42,386 nucleotides of DNA from Eubacteriales bacterium. GTDB lineage: Bacteria > Bacillota > Clostridia > Lachnospirales > Lachnospiraceae. The stretch spans positions 1-42,386 of the forward strand of contig JAUNAK010000013.1 in the NCBI GenBank assembly GCA_030527665.1, written 5' to 3'. Under the pieces are notes generated by a model that saw only the letters and a list, made by a program, of their open reading frames with translations, made no database searches and was not told where the DNA came from. Below are positions 1-9,271 of the stretch, one piece after another; positions within the stretch are counted from its first letter, which is position 1, and each line of letters opens with the position of its first letter. Both the position numbers and the translations under genes were made by a program.

Positions 1-922
1 CTGTTTCCGGAATGACCGCGTTTTTGTCTGCCGCCTTCCGGCAGTCCGGTTCCTTCACTGCTCCGAGCACTACGATATAGCCGGCAGTTTCCCCCGGTTT
101 CAGTGCCCGTTCCTCAAAAGCAAATGCACCGACACTTTCTTTGCCGTCAATGGTATCTCCGGGTCTGTACCCTTTTTTTCGAATCCGGACGGCTTCCGGA
201 TTCAGGAAGGAACCGCCTTCACCGATGAATGACTCAACGGTTGGATAAAAATCCGCCGGATACTGTCCGTTTTCATCAAACCCGCTGACAAAATATGCCG
301 TATCGTTCTTCTGATGCCCGCGCTCATCAAAGGACAGAGTAGGCTTTACATATACACCGGATTCCGTCACCTGGGTACGATGCAACAGCGAGGTTACATG
401 CCGGTGATCCCGGATATTGTCCGCACTTCTGCCATAGATCGGAACAGCAGCGATCGGTGTGAAAGTCAGCGGTCGGTCGGAGATGTTTTTGATCTCAACC
501 AGCATAATCTCCGCACTACCGTCTATGGAAACAAAGGATGAAGTAACTGCCTGCAGTCCGAATTCTTTCGATGTTCTGGTGAGTTCCTGCCACATAAAAC
601 CGGCCTTCAGTTCACTTTCATCCTGCTGTCCGGTAAACTTCTCATATTCCTGTCTGGCCGAGGATCCGGTCACCGACCAGGCTCCGTTCCCATCGATCAT
701 GCACCAGAAATTTCTGGTGTTTTTGTTGTTATGCAGATTCTCAATGCTGACCGGCTCCAGCAGAAAATGATTCTGATCTAGCTTGCTGTCACCGCCCAGA
801 TTCGGTGTGATGCTTGCCTTGATTCCCTGCTCACCGGCAAGCGGAAAATAGAGACCGCTGTAATTTTCGGGATTCCTGATGACAAACGTTCCGTTGTCAT
901 CGATAAAGGTGATTTTGCTCAT
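1..922 (-). CDS. GH94-family glycoside phosphorylase, N-terminal part (cut by window edge)
   Basis: The reading frame starts at ATG 922 (MSKITFIDDNGTFVIRNP) with AAGGAA about 9 nt upstream, and stays open for about 307 codons to base 1, so the C-terminal catalytic part lies outside the window. The visible part is the N-terminal beta-sandwich type region of long GH94 enzymes, with recognisable blocks such as YFPLAGEQGI, LLEPVSIENLHNNK and PIYGRSADNIRDHRHV. From memory, these resemble the roughly 1,100-residue Firmicutes branch that includes 1,2-beta-oligoglucan phosphorylases, often annotated as cellobiose phosphorylase. Such enzymes split a beta-glucoside with phosphate, giving a sugar 1-phosphate. 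The catalytic residues are not in view, so the substrate is inference only. It lies 77 bp downstream of another GH94 gene on the same strand and is probably co-transcribed with it. Confidence 0.75.
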   Translation of the reverse strand, partial: MSKITFIDDNGTFVIRNPENYSGLYFPLAGEQGIKASITPNLGGDSKLDQNHFLLEPVSIENLHNNKNTRNFWCMIDGNGAWSVTGSSARQEYEKFTGQQDESELKAGFMWQELTRTSKEFGLQAVTSSFVSIDGSAEIMLVEIKNISDRPLTFTPIAAVPIYGRSADNIRDHRHVTSLLHRTQVTESGVYVKPTLSFDERGHQKNDTAYFVSGFDENGQYPADFYPTVESFIGEGGSFLNPEAVRIRKKGYRPGDTIDGKESVGAFAFEERALKPGETAGYIVVLGAVKEPDCRKAADKNAVIPET

Positions 923-940
923 GGGGTGGTTCCTTATTTT

Positions 941-1015
941 GTATCTCTGTTACATGATGAAATATGTATCGCTGTTACATGATGAACTATGTATTTCTGT
1001 TACATGATGATCTCA
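941..1015. repeat. Three tandem 25-bp repeats between the two GH94 genes
   Basis: Units begin at 941, 966 and 991, and each has the form GTATNNCTGTTACATGATGA followed by about five bases. The period is exactly 25 bp and the CTGTTACATGATGA core is identical in all three. The third unit contains the last codons and the TAA stop (1000-1002) of the upstream phosphorylase. The array therefore looks like duplication of the 3' end of that gene into the short spacer before the next gene. Confidence 0.85.
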
Positions 1016-3405
1016 ACGATCGTCTGCTCTGTCATCATCTCTTCCGGAATATAACTGCCTGCCAGCTCCTGTCCATTAACCAGCAGCTTTTCGGTGCCGG
1101 ATTCCTTATGATTCGGATTCTTTACACTGATCTCCAGATGTTTGCCGCGGAAGTCTCTGGAGATCGTAAATCCATCCCACTCCTTCGGTATGGACGGCGC
1201 GATCCGCAGTCCGTAGAAGTCCGGGCGCATGCCCAGGATTCCCTCAACACAGCCGACCATAACGGTAGAAGCCGTACCGGTCAGCCAGTGTACATGTGAG
1301 CGTCCGAAGTTCGGGCTTGCCTTGCCTTCTGTAAACTGTCCGTAGCAGTACGGCTCCAGCTTACGGATCTCTGCCCGCTCATTCTGAGCGGCAGGTGCAT
1401 TTTCCTTGAAATAGGTAAATGCCCTGTTTCCGTGTCCGCGCAGTGCCTCTGCCAGAATGATCCAGCCCTGTGACTGTGAAAAGATTCCCGCATTTTCCTT
1501 GGATCCCGGATTATAGATCACGGCAAGTGCTCCGTCAAAGGCATGTGCATGATACGGAGGATCCATCAGAATCGCACCATATTCGGTATTCAGCTGTTTA
1601 TATACATTCTCCAGTGCTGCGTCCGCCTGCTCTCCGGATGCCAGACCGGAAATTACAGACCAGCTCTGCGGATTCAGCCACATATTTGCCTCCGGATCCT
1701 TACGGTTTCCGATCACCTCTCCTGCTTCCGTAAATCCGCGAATAAACCGGTCCTCATTCCAGCAGAGTTCATTGATCCGTGCACCGAGCTTCGGCTGCTC
1801 TTCATCCAGAAAGTGCAGATATTCCTCATCTTTTTTGTACTCGGCAAAGGAACGGATAACTGTCATGGCATAGTAGTACTGCAGAGCAACAAAGGTGGAT
1901 TCTCCCTGTGCACCCAGGCGCAGACAGTCGTTCCAGTCTGCATACAAGCCCGCCGGCAGACGATGCGGTCCCAGATGATCCGCAGAAAAGGCGATGGCAC
2001 GTTTCAGATGATCATATACGGTTCCTTCATCCTTGTTTGCATAGGGAATCACCTCATCGATAAATGCAAGATTTCCGGACTCTGCGATATATTTGTATAC
2101 TGTCGGGAAAAGCCACAGTGCATCATCGGCACGATAAGCGGGATGTCCAGTTTCCTGTACATAGGAAAGATCATCCGGTGTGTCCTCATGACCGGCATTG
2201 TGGGTAAATTTGACAAGAGGAAGCCCCCCTCCGTTATCTACCTGTGCAGATAACATAAAACGGATTTTTTCGACAGCCATCTCCGGAGCCAGATGGATCA
2301 CGCCCTGAATATCCTGTACGGTATCCCGGTAACCATAGCCGTTGCGAAGACCGCAGTAGATGAAGGAGGCCGCTCTGGACCAGATAAAGGTCATGAAACA
2401 GTTATAGGCATTCCATGTATTGATCATCGTATTGAAGGATTCATCCGGTGTTTTTACCTGGAAATGCTCCAGCTTCTCATGCCAGTAACCGATCAGCTCC
2501 TCCAGCTCCGCTGCACATGCTGTCTTCGGATCCGTATATCCGGCAAGGATCTTTTCTGTTTCTGCATTGTCATGCATGCCGACCAGAAATACGATCTCTC
2601 TGGTCTCGCCGGGCGCAAGGGTAAGCACAGTCGTCAAGGCACCGCAGGAATTCCCGTTTACATTGCCGCTGCAGGACAGCCCGCCGCTTTCTACACCGAC
2701 CGGATTCCGGTAGTCGTGATATCTCCCCAGAAATTCCTCCTTGGAACCGCACCAGGATGCAGCCGGACTGCCGGCCAGACCGAAGAATCGATGTTCAACG
2801 CCCTTATGATCTACCTCCTCGGTATAGCATTCCAGATTCGAATGGATCATCTGATCCACATAGTTTTCTCTGTAAACGGTTTTGGTAATGAACAGTGAGT
2901 ACTGCAGATTGACCTGATCCTGCTCATAATTGCAGTTATTGGTCAATTCTGCATATCCGGTAATATTCAGTTCACGGGTTTCCGGAGAGTTGTTGGTAAC
3001 CGCCAGATTCCAGACTTCGTAGGTCTGATTCAACGGAACATAGTATCGCACTTCCGAATGAATACCGCTGTAATCCGCCAGCATCTTTGTATATGCTGTT
3101 CCGTGATGACATTCGCTTTTGTAAGTCTCCTGATCCTTCAGAACCGGTGCCCAGGATGCCGACCAATAGTCTTTGCTTGCATTATCGCGGATATAGATAT
3201 ATCTGCCAGGCTGATCAAACTGGTTAAAAACATACCGCAGGATTCTTCCGTTGGCACCGGATCTTGCAAAGCTGTATCCGCCTGCATTGTTGGAGATGAT
3301 CGCGCCATACTCCGGCGATCCCAGATAATTCACCCACGGAGCCGGTGTATCCGGTCTGGTAATTACATATTCTCTTTTTTCATTGTCAAAATATCCGTAC
3401 TGCAT
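1000..3405 (-). CDS. GH94 phosphorylase (cellobiose/cellodextrin/chitobiose phosphorylase type)
   Basis: 801 residues, the usual length of GH94 disaccharide phosphorylases. The protein opens with MQYGYFDNEKREYVITRP and PWVNYLG, the start typical of N,N'-diacetylchitobiose, cellobiose and cellodextrin phosphorylases. The family motif ADWNDCLRLG is present with the general-acid Asp at 493, matching Asp492 of the Vibrio chitobiose enzyme. Later blocks (KENAGIFSQSQGW, SHVHWLTGTAS, GLRIAPSIPKEWDGF) are the conserved alpha/alpha-barrel and C-terminal pieces. It is cytoplasmic with no signal peptide, and would split a beta-linked disaccharide with phosphate to give an alpha-sugar 1-phosphate plus free sugar. 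AAGGAG lies before ATG 3405. Which sugar it uses cannot be read from sequence alone. A second GH94 gene follows directly. Confidence 0.88.
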   Translation of the reverse strand: MQYGYFDNEKREYVITRPDTPAPWVNYLGSPEYGAIISNNAGGYSFARSGANGRILRYVFNQFDQPGRYIYIRDNASKDYWSASWAPVLKDQETYKSECHHGTAYTKMLADYSGIHSEVRYYVPLNQTYEVWNLAVTNNSPETRELNITGYAELTNNCNYEQDQVNLQYSLFITKTVYRENYVDQMIHSNLECYTEEVDHKGVEHRFFGLAGSPAASWCGSKEEFLGRYHDYRNPVGVESGGLSCSGNVNGNSCGALTTVLTLAPGETREIVFLVGMHDNAETEKILAGYTDPKTACAAELEELIGYWHEKLEHFQVKTPDESFNTMINTWNAYNCFMTFIWSRAASFIYCGLRNGYGYRDTVQDIQGVIHLAPEMAVEKIRFMLSAQVDNGGGLPLVKFTHNAGHEDTPDDLSYVQETGHPAYRADDALWLFPTVYKYIAESGNLAFIDEVIPYANKDEGTVYDHLKRAIAFSADHLGPHRLPAGLYADWNDCLRLGAQGESTFVALQYYYAMTVIRSFAEYKKDEEYLHFLDEEQPKLGARINELCWNEDRFIRGFTEAGEVIGNRKDPEANMWLNPQSWSVISGLASGEQADAALENVYKQLNTEYGAILMDPPYHAHAFDGALAVIYNPGSKENAGIFSQSQGWIILAEALRGHGNRAFTYFKENAPAAQNERAEIRKLEPYCYGQFTEGKASPNFGRSHVHWLTGTASTVMVGCVEGILGMRPDFYGLRIAPSIPKEWDGFTISRDFRGKHLEISVKNPNHKESGTEKLLVNGQELAGSYIPEEMMTEQTIVEIIM

Positions 3406-3719
3406 GTGATGGGCTCCTTTTTATTTTATTTTCAGAAAATTAATCACATTAGATCGTTTCTTATCCGTGTTCTCGAATCGTTTTCTGAATTTTCTTTATC
3501 TCTATTCTATACTAAGCAATATACCCCTGTACACATACAGAATATACAAGATAGAAATGCAAAATATCAAAATCATGACATAGAACGGCTTTCTTGCGGA
3601 CTTGAAAAGCAAACAATATTTATTACGTCTGATTGGGGCTGCAGCACCGGTATTTTTCATACCGGTGCTGCAGCCCCATTCTGTTTTTTATGTCAGTAAA
3701 AGATATTTATTAACTTTGA
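3406..3719. promoter_or_regulatory. Upstream region of the GH94 gene with 12-bp direct repeats
   Basis: This non-coding stretch is AT-rich next to the phosphorylase start. It holds two similar direct repeats, GATCGTTTCTTA (3452-3463) and AATCGTTTTCTG (3476-3487), 24 bp apart. Spacing of that kind suits an AraC-type or similar activator, but this is inference. A 19-bp inverted repeat (listed separately) fills 3634-3678. No convincing sigma-A promoter was fixed. Confidence 0.3.
3634..3678. terminator. Perfect 19-bp inverted repeat, terminator-like
   Basis: TGGGGCTGCAGCACCGGTA (3634-3652), a 7-nt loop, then its exact reverse complement (3660-3678). A T-rich tail TTCTGTTTTTTA follows on the plus strand. 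The gene that ends next to it, the cysteine desulfurase, is on the minus strand, where the tail is only weakly U-rich. It may still end that transcript, or it may stop plus-strand antisense transcription. Confidence 0.6.
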
Positions 3720-4922
3720 TCAGTCTCTCTCTCCGGCCATTTCCGCTACACGCCCCTCCAGTCTGGGCGGACGGGACGCCTGCTCGTTTCTCAGCACATC
3801 CAGAGCTGTCCGAATCGCCTGAATTGCCGTTTCCACATCTTCTTCTGTATTGTCCATACCCAGCGTTACCCTCAGGGACGCACTTGCCAGCTGCTTTTCG
3901 TATCCAAGTGCCAACAGTACATGCGAAGCTTCCTTGGAGGAAGCTGAACATGCAGAACCGGAACTGACACAGATACCCATTTCGTTCAGCTTATTTACCA
4001 GAAGCACACTATGGGAAATCCCTTCCATTACGAAGGAACAGAATCCCGGCAGACGATGCTCCGGATCTCCGGTCAGATGCACGCCCGGAATTGCTCCGAC
4101 TTCACGAATCAGATGATCCCGCATACGGGTCAGATACTCGGTGTTTTCCTCGAGATGGGCCATATGTTCTTCCAATGCAACCGTCATACCCACGATTCCG
4201 GGGACGTTCTCTGTTCCGGAACGGTACTCCTTTTCCTGTCCACCGCCGGTCAGCAGCGGTTTGATTCGGTAGGGGATCTTACAGAAAAGGATACCCACGC
4301 CCTTGGGTCCGTTGAATTTATGTGCCGAAACGGACAGAAAATCCACGCCCAGCTTTCTGACATTGATCGGGATATGTCCTACCGCCTGTACAGCATCTGT
4401 ATGGAACAGAATACGATGTTTTCTTGCAACTGCAGAAAGTGCCGGAATATCCAGAATCGTTCCGACCACATTATTTGCATACATGATCGTGATCAGGATC
4501 GTATCCTCCCGAATGGCTTCCTCCAGCTGTTCAGGAGTGATCTGTCCTCTGGCATCCGGTTTCAGATAGGTCACTTCAAAGCCGTCCTCTTCCATCTGTT
4601 CCAGCGTTCTGCGGACAGCATTATGCTCGATCTCTGTCGAAATAATGTGCTTTCCCTTTTCTCTTTTTTCTCTGCAGATGCTTCGAATGACCCAGTTGTC
4701 ACTTTCCGTTCCGCCGGAAGTAAAATAGATCTCCGTAGATAATGCTCCCAGACATTTGGCAATCCGGTTCCGGCATTTCTCCACGGCATTTTTTGCATTC
4801 TTTCCATATTCATAAACAGCGGAAGGATTTCCGTACTCCTCAGTGAAATAAGGAAGCATTGCTTCCAATGCCTGATCAGACAGGCGGGTCGTTGCTGAAT
4901 GATCCATATAAATCGGCTTCAT
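3720..4922 (-). CDS. nifS: Cysteine desulfurase, NifS/IscS family
   Basis: 400 residues, usual length for the class V PLP enzyme that removes sulfur from L-cysteine as a persulfide for Fe-S clusters, tRNA thiolation and cofactors. MDHSATT at 6-12, the PLP-stacking His in EIEHNA (His100), the PLP Lys202 in SAHKFNGPKG and the active-site Cys325 in SSGSACSASS are all present. The C-terminal 20 or so residues after the aminotransferase fold are Arg-rich and look unconserved. ATG 4922 is preceded by AAAGGGACGG. The next gene on this strand upstream is an ArsC/Spx-like thiol protein (4976-5317). No IscU scaffold or thiI is adjacent, so the sulfur acceptor is unknown. Confidence 0.93.
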   Translation of the reverse strand: MKPIYMDHSATTRLSDQALEAMLPYFTEEYGNPSAVYEYGKNAKNAVEKCRNRIAKCLGALSTEIYFTSGGTESDNWVIRSICREKREKGKHIISTEIEHNAVRRTLEQMEEDGFEVTYLKPDARGQITPEQLEEAIREDTILITIMYANNVVGTILDIPALSAVARKHRILFHTDAVQAVGHIPINVRKLGVDFLSVSAHKFNGPKGVGILFCKIPYRIKPLLTGGGQEKEYRSGTENVPGIVGMTVALEEHMAHLEENTEYLTRMRDHLIREVGAIPGVHLTGDPEHRLPGFCSFVMEGISHSVLLVNKLNEMGICVSSGSACSASSKEASHVLLALGYEKQLASASLRVTLGMDNTEEDVETAIQAIRTALDVLRNEQASRPPRLEGRVAEMAGERD

Positions 4923-4975
4923 GATTCCGTCCCTTTCTGTAAGTCATGTATCTATGCCGGGTAATTCCCGGTGAT

Positions 4976-5317
4976 TTATGTCCAGCTCTTCCATACATCC
5001 GGCTGATAGCCCAGTGTGGACTGCTTACCGTTTCTGACAACCGGTGTTTTGATTACCGAGGGATGCTCCAGGATCTTCTCCAGTTTGTCTTCTTCGGCAA
5101 TATATCTGATCAAAGCCAGTGTTTCCTTATCCTTTCCATCCCAGTTGATCATGGCATCCATCCCTCCGTTGGCATTTGCCACGGAATTGAACTCACCCTT
5201 GCTCATCCCCTTTTCTTTCATATCTATGAACTGATATTTGATGCCGCGCTCCTTAAAAAAACGTTCCGCTTTTTTCGTATCATTGCACTTTTTCGTTCCA
5301 AATATCTGTATATTCAT
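4976..5317 (-). CDS. ArsC/Spx-like (YffB type) thioredoxin-fold protein
   Basis: 113 residues starting at ATG 5317 (MNIQIFGTKKCNDTKKAERF). This start is favoured over one four codons upstream because GGAGG lies five bases before it. The thioredoxin-like fold has one N-terminal Cys in KKCNDTKK. It has neither the Cys-x-x-Cys of Spx nor a clear ArsC resolving-Cys pair. KTPVVRNGKQ matches the cis-Pro region of the ArsC/Spx/YffB family, and GYQPDVWKSW is a typical C-terminal end. Family members are arsenate reductases or of unknown reductase role. No ars genes are nearby, so arsenate reduction is not supported by context. It lies 53 bp upstream of the cysteine desulfurase on the same strand. Confidence 0.8.
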   Translation of the reverse strand: MNIQIFGTKKCNDTKKAERFFKERGIKYQFIDMKEKGMSKGEFNSVANANGGMDAMINWDGKDKETLALIRYIAEEDKLEKILEHPSVIKTPVVRNGKQSTLGYQPDVWKSWT

Positions 5318-5396
5318 AACAGCCTCCATATCATGGTATTCTTACTCAATTTCTACTTTTATTATAGGAAATATACAGGAACAGTGCAAGAAGGCG

Positions 5397-5428
5397 AAAA
5401 AAAATGCCCGATGGATAACCACCGGGCA
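5397..5428 (-). terminator. Rho-independent terminator of pheST
   Basis: Read on the minus strand, TGCCCGGTGG, loop TTAT and CCATCGGGCA form a 10-bp stem with one G-U pair, followed directly by eight T (5404-5397). It lies about 140 bp after the pheT stop and before the ArsC/Spx-like gene. Confidence 0.9.
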
Positions 5429-5568
5429 ATTGTTCATGCAGATGCATATCGTATGATGTGCGCTTCTTCTTGTGAGCTTCACACATTTTTTCATTTTGAT
5501 CTATTTTTTTCATTTTGATCTTCATCATCTGCCGTTTACAGCGGTAAATGATATATCTCGCGAGACCA

Positions 5569-7989
5569 TCAGGATCTCAGATCGATCTCCAGTTCTTTCT
5601 TCAATGTCTTCAGGATCTTCTTGACATAACCGTCAACGGTATCTGCTTTGAATTCCTCATCCTTCGGAGTGAAGCGAACGGTGAATGCCATACTCTTCTT
5701 GTCTGCTGCGATCTGTTTTCCTTCGTATACGTCAAACAGAACAACATTCTTAACGAAGCCGCATGCTCTGCGGATGCATTCCTCAACCTGACCGCAGGTG
5801 ATTGCTTTGTCCATAACAAGAGCCAGGTCACGGTTCTCTTCTGCGAATTTCGGCAGTGCCTCGAAGGTCGGATAGGTTCCATAATAACCGTACAGGCTCT
5901 TCAGATCGATCTCCAGTACATAACCCGGAACGGTCATATCCTCTTCATCCATGATCTCGTAAGTCAGGCGTCCAAGATATCCAACCACTTCACCGTTGCA
6001 GAGAATGGATGCAGCCTGATACGGGTGCAGGAACGGTTTCTGTACCGGCTCATAAGTGAAGTTGATATTCAGAACGGCAGCTACGTTTTCTGCCAGACCC
6101 TTCAGTGTGAAGAAGGACTCATTTTTGCCGAATACACCGATGCAGAGAGTTTCTCTCTCATCCGGATACTCGGTCAGCGGCAGTTCCTTCGGGATGAATT
6201 TATTTCCGATCTCGAAGATACGTCCTTCCAGTGTGCCTCTCTTCTGGTTTCTTGCCATTGCATGGATCATCTGCGGTGCCAGTGTGGTACGCATCAGGGA
6301 CAGATCGATGTTGATCGGATTGATCAGAGAGATTGCATGACGCTCCGGAGCATCAGCGGCAAAACCGCACAGATCCAGATCGGACGGGGAGAAGAAGGAA
6401 TAATGCATGCCTTCGAATACGCCGCTTGCACACAGTGCTTTTTTCAGTTTCAGAGTAGTTTTCTGCTGCAGATTATTTCCGCCGATCGTAACCTTTGCTG
6501 TCGGCATGAAGGTCGGAACGATGTGCTCATAGCCATACATACGAATGACTTCCTCGGAGATATCCGGATAGTCTTCCATATCCTCACGATAAGCCGGAAC
6601 CTGGATGGTCAGCTCATCTCCGTTGATCACCGGAGCAAAGCTCAGGTTTGTCAGAATGCGCTCGATCTCTTCGGTCGGAACCTCGATACCCAGAACGGCA
6701 TTGACTTTCTTAATGCTTGCTTTCATCTCACGCGGCTCTACAGAATTGCCGGTATTGACATCTTTATGTGTTTTGGAGATCTTTCCGCAGCCCAGCTCTT
6801 CTACCAGATGAAGGGCACGTTTCATTGCCATGACGGTGGAATACTCATCTACACCCTTGGAATATTTTGCGGATGCATCGGAAACCTGTCCAAGTGCACG
6901 GGAGCTCTTACGAATATTGTCACGAGCAAATTTTGCCGACTCAAACATAACCTCTGTGGTAGTCGGACGGATCTCGGAGTTGAGACCACCCATGATACCT
7001 GCCAGAGCAACCGGTTTAACACCGTCACAGATAACCAGATTGTTATTGGTCAGTGTGAATTCTTTCTCGTCCAGAGTGGTGATCTTCTCACCCTCTGCGG
7101 CACGTCTGACGTTGATGGCATTTCCTTCCAGGAAATCACAGTCAAATGCATGCAGCGGCTGTCCAAGCTCGCGCATGATGTAGTTGGTAATATCTACAAT
7201 GTTGGAAATGGAGTTATTTCCAACAAGTGCCAGTCTTCTGCGCATCCATGCCGGGGACTGTCCCAGTTTTACATCATATACATAGTGTGCACTGTAGCGC
7301 GGGCAAAGATCCTGTGCCTCAACAGTTACCTCAAATCCCTCTTTTTCTACCTCTGTCTCGGTGTAGTCAAGTGCAGGTGTCTTCAGCTCTTTTCCAAGAA
7401 CAGCGGCAACCTCTCTTGCCAGACCGAAGATGCACTGGCAGTCCGGACGGTTTGCGGTAATGGATACATCAAAGATCCAGTCATTCATACCGGTCAGTTC
7501 TTTTACATCGGAACCGATCACGGCATCATCCGGAAGAACCAGCAGACCGTTGTAGCCTGCACCCGGATACAGATCTTCGTTTAAGCCAAGCTCGGTACCG
7601 GAGCAAAGCATACCATGAGACTCATAACCGCGAAGTTTGCCCTTTTTGATCTTCATGGTACCTTCAATGGTCACATGATCCTTGGCTGTTGCATATACCT
7701 GTGCGCCAACCATGGCAACCGGGAATTTCTTGCCTGCCTCTACATTATCGGCACCGCAGCAGATCTGAAGCAGTTCTTCTGCACCAACATTAACGGTACA
7801 TACATGCAGATGTGTCTCCGGGATCGGTTCGCAGGTTACGACTTCACCGACAACAACACCTTCAATGTCTCTTCCGAGCTGGTATTTCTCTTCTACTTCG
7901 AAACCGCAGGAAAACAGCTTCTCCTCCAGTACGTCTGCCGTTACATCAATATCTACATAATCTTTTAACCAACTTAAGGGTACTAACAT
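5569..7989 (-). CDS. pheT: Phenylalanine-tRNA ligase beta subunit
   Basis: 806 residues, normal for bacterial PheT. It opens with MLVPLSWLKDYVDIDV. A tRNA-binding (EMAP/OB) domain follows at about residues 40-150 (HLHVCTVNVG, GADNVEAGKKFPVAMVGA). The B3/B4 editing domain spans about 210-390, B5 about 400-475 (VPAYREDMEDYPDISEEVIR), then a catalytic-like core and a C-terminal anticodon-binding FDX-ACB domain (RDLALVMDKAITCGQVEECI to the end). With PheS it forms the heterotetramer that charges tRNA-Phe and edits Tyr-tRNA-Phe. It starts 21 bp after the pheS stop, so the two are one transcript controlled by the T-box leader at 9287-9548. Confidence 0.97.
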   Translation of the reverse strand: MLVPLSWLKDYVDIDVTADVLEEKLFSCGFEVEEKYQLGRDIEGVVVGEVVTCEPIPETHLHVCTVNVGAEELLQICCGADNVEAGKKFPVAMVGAQVYATAKDHVTIEGTMKIKKGKLRGYESHGMLCSGTELGLNEDLYPGAGYNGLLVLPDDAVIGSDVKELTGMNDWIFDVSITANRPDCQCIFGLAREVAAVLGKELKTPALDYTETEVEKEGFEVTVEAQDLCPRYSAHYVYDVKLGQSPAWMRRRLALVGNNSISNIVDITNYIMRELGQPLHAFDCDFLEGNAINVRRAAEGEKITTLDEKEFTLTNNNLVICDGVKPVALAGIMGGLNSEIRPTTTEVMFESAKFARDNIRKSSRALGQVSDASAKYSKGVDEYSTVMAMKRALHLVEELGCGKISKTHKDVNTGNSVEPREMKASIKKVNAVLGIEVPTEEIERILTNLSFAPVINGDELTIQVPAYREDMEDYPDISEEVIRMYGYEHIVPTFMPTAKVTIGGNNLQQKTTLKLKKALCASGVFEGMHYSFFSPSDLDLCGFAADAPERHAISLINPINIDLSLMRTTLAPQMIHAMARNQKRGTLEGRIFEIGNKFIPKELPLTEYPDERETLCIGVFGKNESFFTLKGLAENVAAVLNINFTYEPVQKPFLHPYQAASILCNGEVVGYLGRLTYEIMDEEDMTVPGYVLEIDLKSLYGYYGTYPTFEALPKFAEENRDLALVMDKAITCGQVEECIRRACGFVKNVVLFDVYEGKQIAADKKSMAFTVRFTPKDEEFKADTVDGYVKKILKTLKKELEIDLRS

Positions 7990-8010
7990 CCTCTTGTTCC
8001 TCCACTCTTA

Positions 8011-9054
8011 TCAATCATCGATCTGATCCAGTACGCGCAGATCAGATTCAAACAACAGTTTAATGTTGTTGATACCGTACTTCAGCATTGCAATTCTCTC
8101 CAGACCGAGACCGAAAGCAAAACCGCTGTACTTCTCAGAATCGATTCCGCAGTTCTCCAGAACCTTCTTGTTTACAACACCTGCACCAAGTACTTCTATC
8201 CAGCCGGTACCCTTGCAAAGCTTGCAGCCCTTGCCTCCGCACTGGAAACAGGATACGTCTACCTCAACCGACGGCTCGGTGAACGGGAAATAGGACGGAC
8301 GCAGACGAGTGGTTGTCTGCTCTCCGAAGATCTGCTGTACAAACATATTCAGGGAACCCTGCAGGTCACAGAGGTTGATTCCTTCATCAACAACCAGACC
8401 TTCCATCTGGCTGAACATCGGAGAATGAGTAGCATCATCATCGGAACGGAATACCTTACCCGGAGAAACGACCTTGATCGGCGGCTTCTTGCTCTGCATA
8501 ACATGGATCTGACCGGCAGATGTCTGGGTACGCAGCAGGAATTCCGGAGACAGATAGAAGGTATCCTGCATATCACGTGCCGGATGATCCTGCGGGGTGT
8601 TCAGTGCGGTGAAGTTGTAGAAATCGGTCTCGATCTCGGTTCCTTCATATACCTCAAAGCCCATGGATGCAAAGATCTCCGTCAGCTGATTGCGAACGGT
8701 TGTGATCGGATGAAGATTGCCGTACTTCGGCTGTACAGCCGGCATGGTAATATCGATCTTCTCGCTTTCATATCTGCGTTTCAGCTCTTCTGCCTTCAGT
8801 TTGGTATCCAGCTCTTCGAAGAAGTTTACGGCCCATTCCTTGGCAGCATTTACATTCTTACCGAACTCAGCTTTGCTCTCGTTCGGAATGTTTCTCATCT
8901 CCTTCATCAACTGGCTCAGCTTACCTTTCTTGGAATCCAGGAATCCTTTTTTGAATTCGTACACGCCTCTGGAACTTTCCAGTTCACCGGCATGATCGAG
9001 GATCTCCTGCTTGATCGCAGCGATTGCTTCATTCAATTCTCTTAAATCCTGCAT
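8011..9054 (-). CDS. pheS: Phenylalanine-tRNA ligase alpha subunit
   Basis: 347 residues, normal PheS length. The N-terminal coiled coil (about 1-95) starts [19 protein letters not shown]. The class II core carries [20 protein letters not shown] (motif 1 region), [11 protein letters not shown] and [12 protein letters not shown] (motif 2), and [18 protein letters not shown] (motif 3 with the conserved Arg). It catalyses ATP-dependent activation of Phe and transfer to tRNA-Phe. ATG 9054 follows AAAGGAGAGAATACA, a good ribosome binding site. Expression should rise when uncharged tRNA-Phe binds the T-box leader upstream. About 240 bp of unusual repeated and hairpin-rich sequence separate the T-box terminator from this start codon. 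Confidence 0.97.
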   Translation of the reverse strand: MQDLRELNEAIAAIKQEILDHAGELESSRGVYEFKKGFLDSKKGKLSQLMKEMRNIPNESKAEFGKNVNAAKEWAVNFFEELDTKLKAEELKRRYESEKIDITMPAVQPKYGNLHPITTVRNQLTEIFASMGFEVYEGTEIETDFYNFTALNTPQDHPARDMQDTFYLSPEFLLRTQTSAGQIHVMQSKKPPIKVVSPGKVFRSDDDATHSPMFSQMEGLVVDEGINLCDLQGSLNMFVQQIFGEQTTTRLRPSYFPFTEPSVEVDVSCFQCGGKGCKLCKGTGWIEVLGAGVVNKKVLENCGIDSEKYSGFAFGLGLERIAMLKYGINNIKLLFESDLRVLDQIDD

Positions 9055-9092
9055 TGTATTCTCTCCTTTTTCATATTTGAAAAATCTTTTTT

Positions 9093-9271
9093 ATAGGACT
9101 TTTTTTGTAGGCCTTTTTGCATGAAAAGCGATTGCTCCATTATGTCTGCACCGCAGATTTTCATAACAAATAACATAGAATGTGCCCTAGCACATTCTTG
9201 CGCCGAGCGCGGTCGCATTGCGACATTCTCCTTTCGCACGAGTGTGCATCTAATAGGACTTTTTTTGTAGG
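9093..9271. repeat. 19-bp direct repeats flanking a cluster of small hairpins in the pheS leader
   Basis: ATAGGACTTTTTTTGTAGG occurs identically at 9093-9111 and 9253-9271, exactly 160 bp apart. Between them are five short perfect hairpins: CTGC/GCAG (9146-9156), GAATGTGC/GCACATTC (9178-9197), GCGC/GCGC (9200-9210), GTCGC/GCGAC (9212-9224) and GCAC/GTGC (9236-9247). No protein is convincing here. The segment looks like a small inserted or duplicated element placed after the T-box terminator. Its repeats copy the U-tract side of that terminator. Confidence 0.75.

Noticed and set aside
5548-7584. Long plus-strand open frame opposite pheT
   Set aside because: It is antisense to a certain pheT gene and its translation has no recognisable domain.
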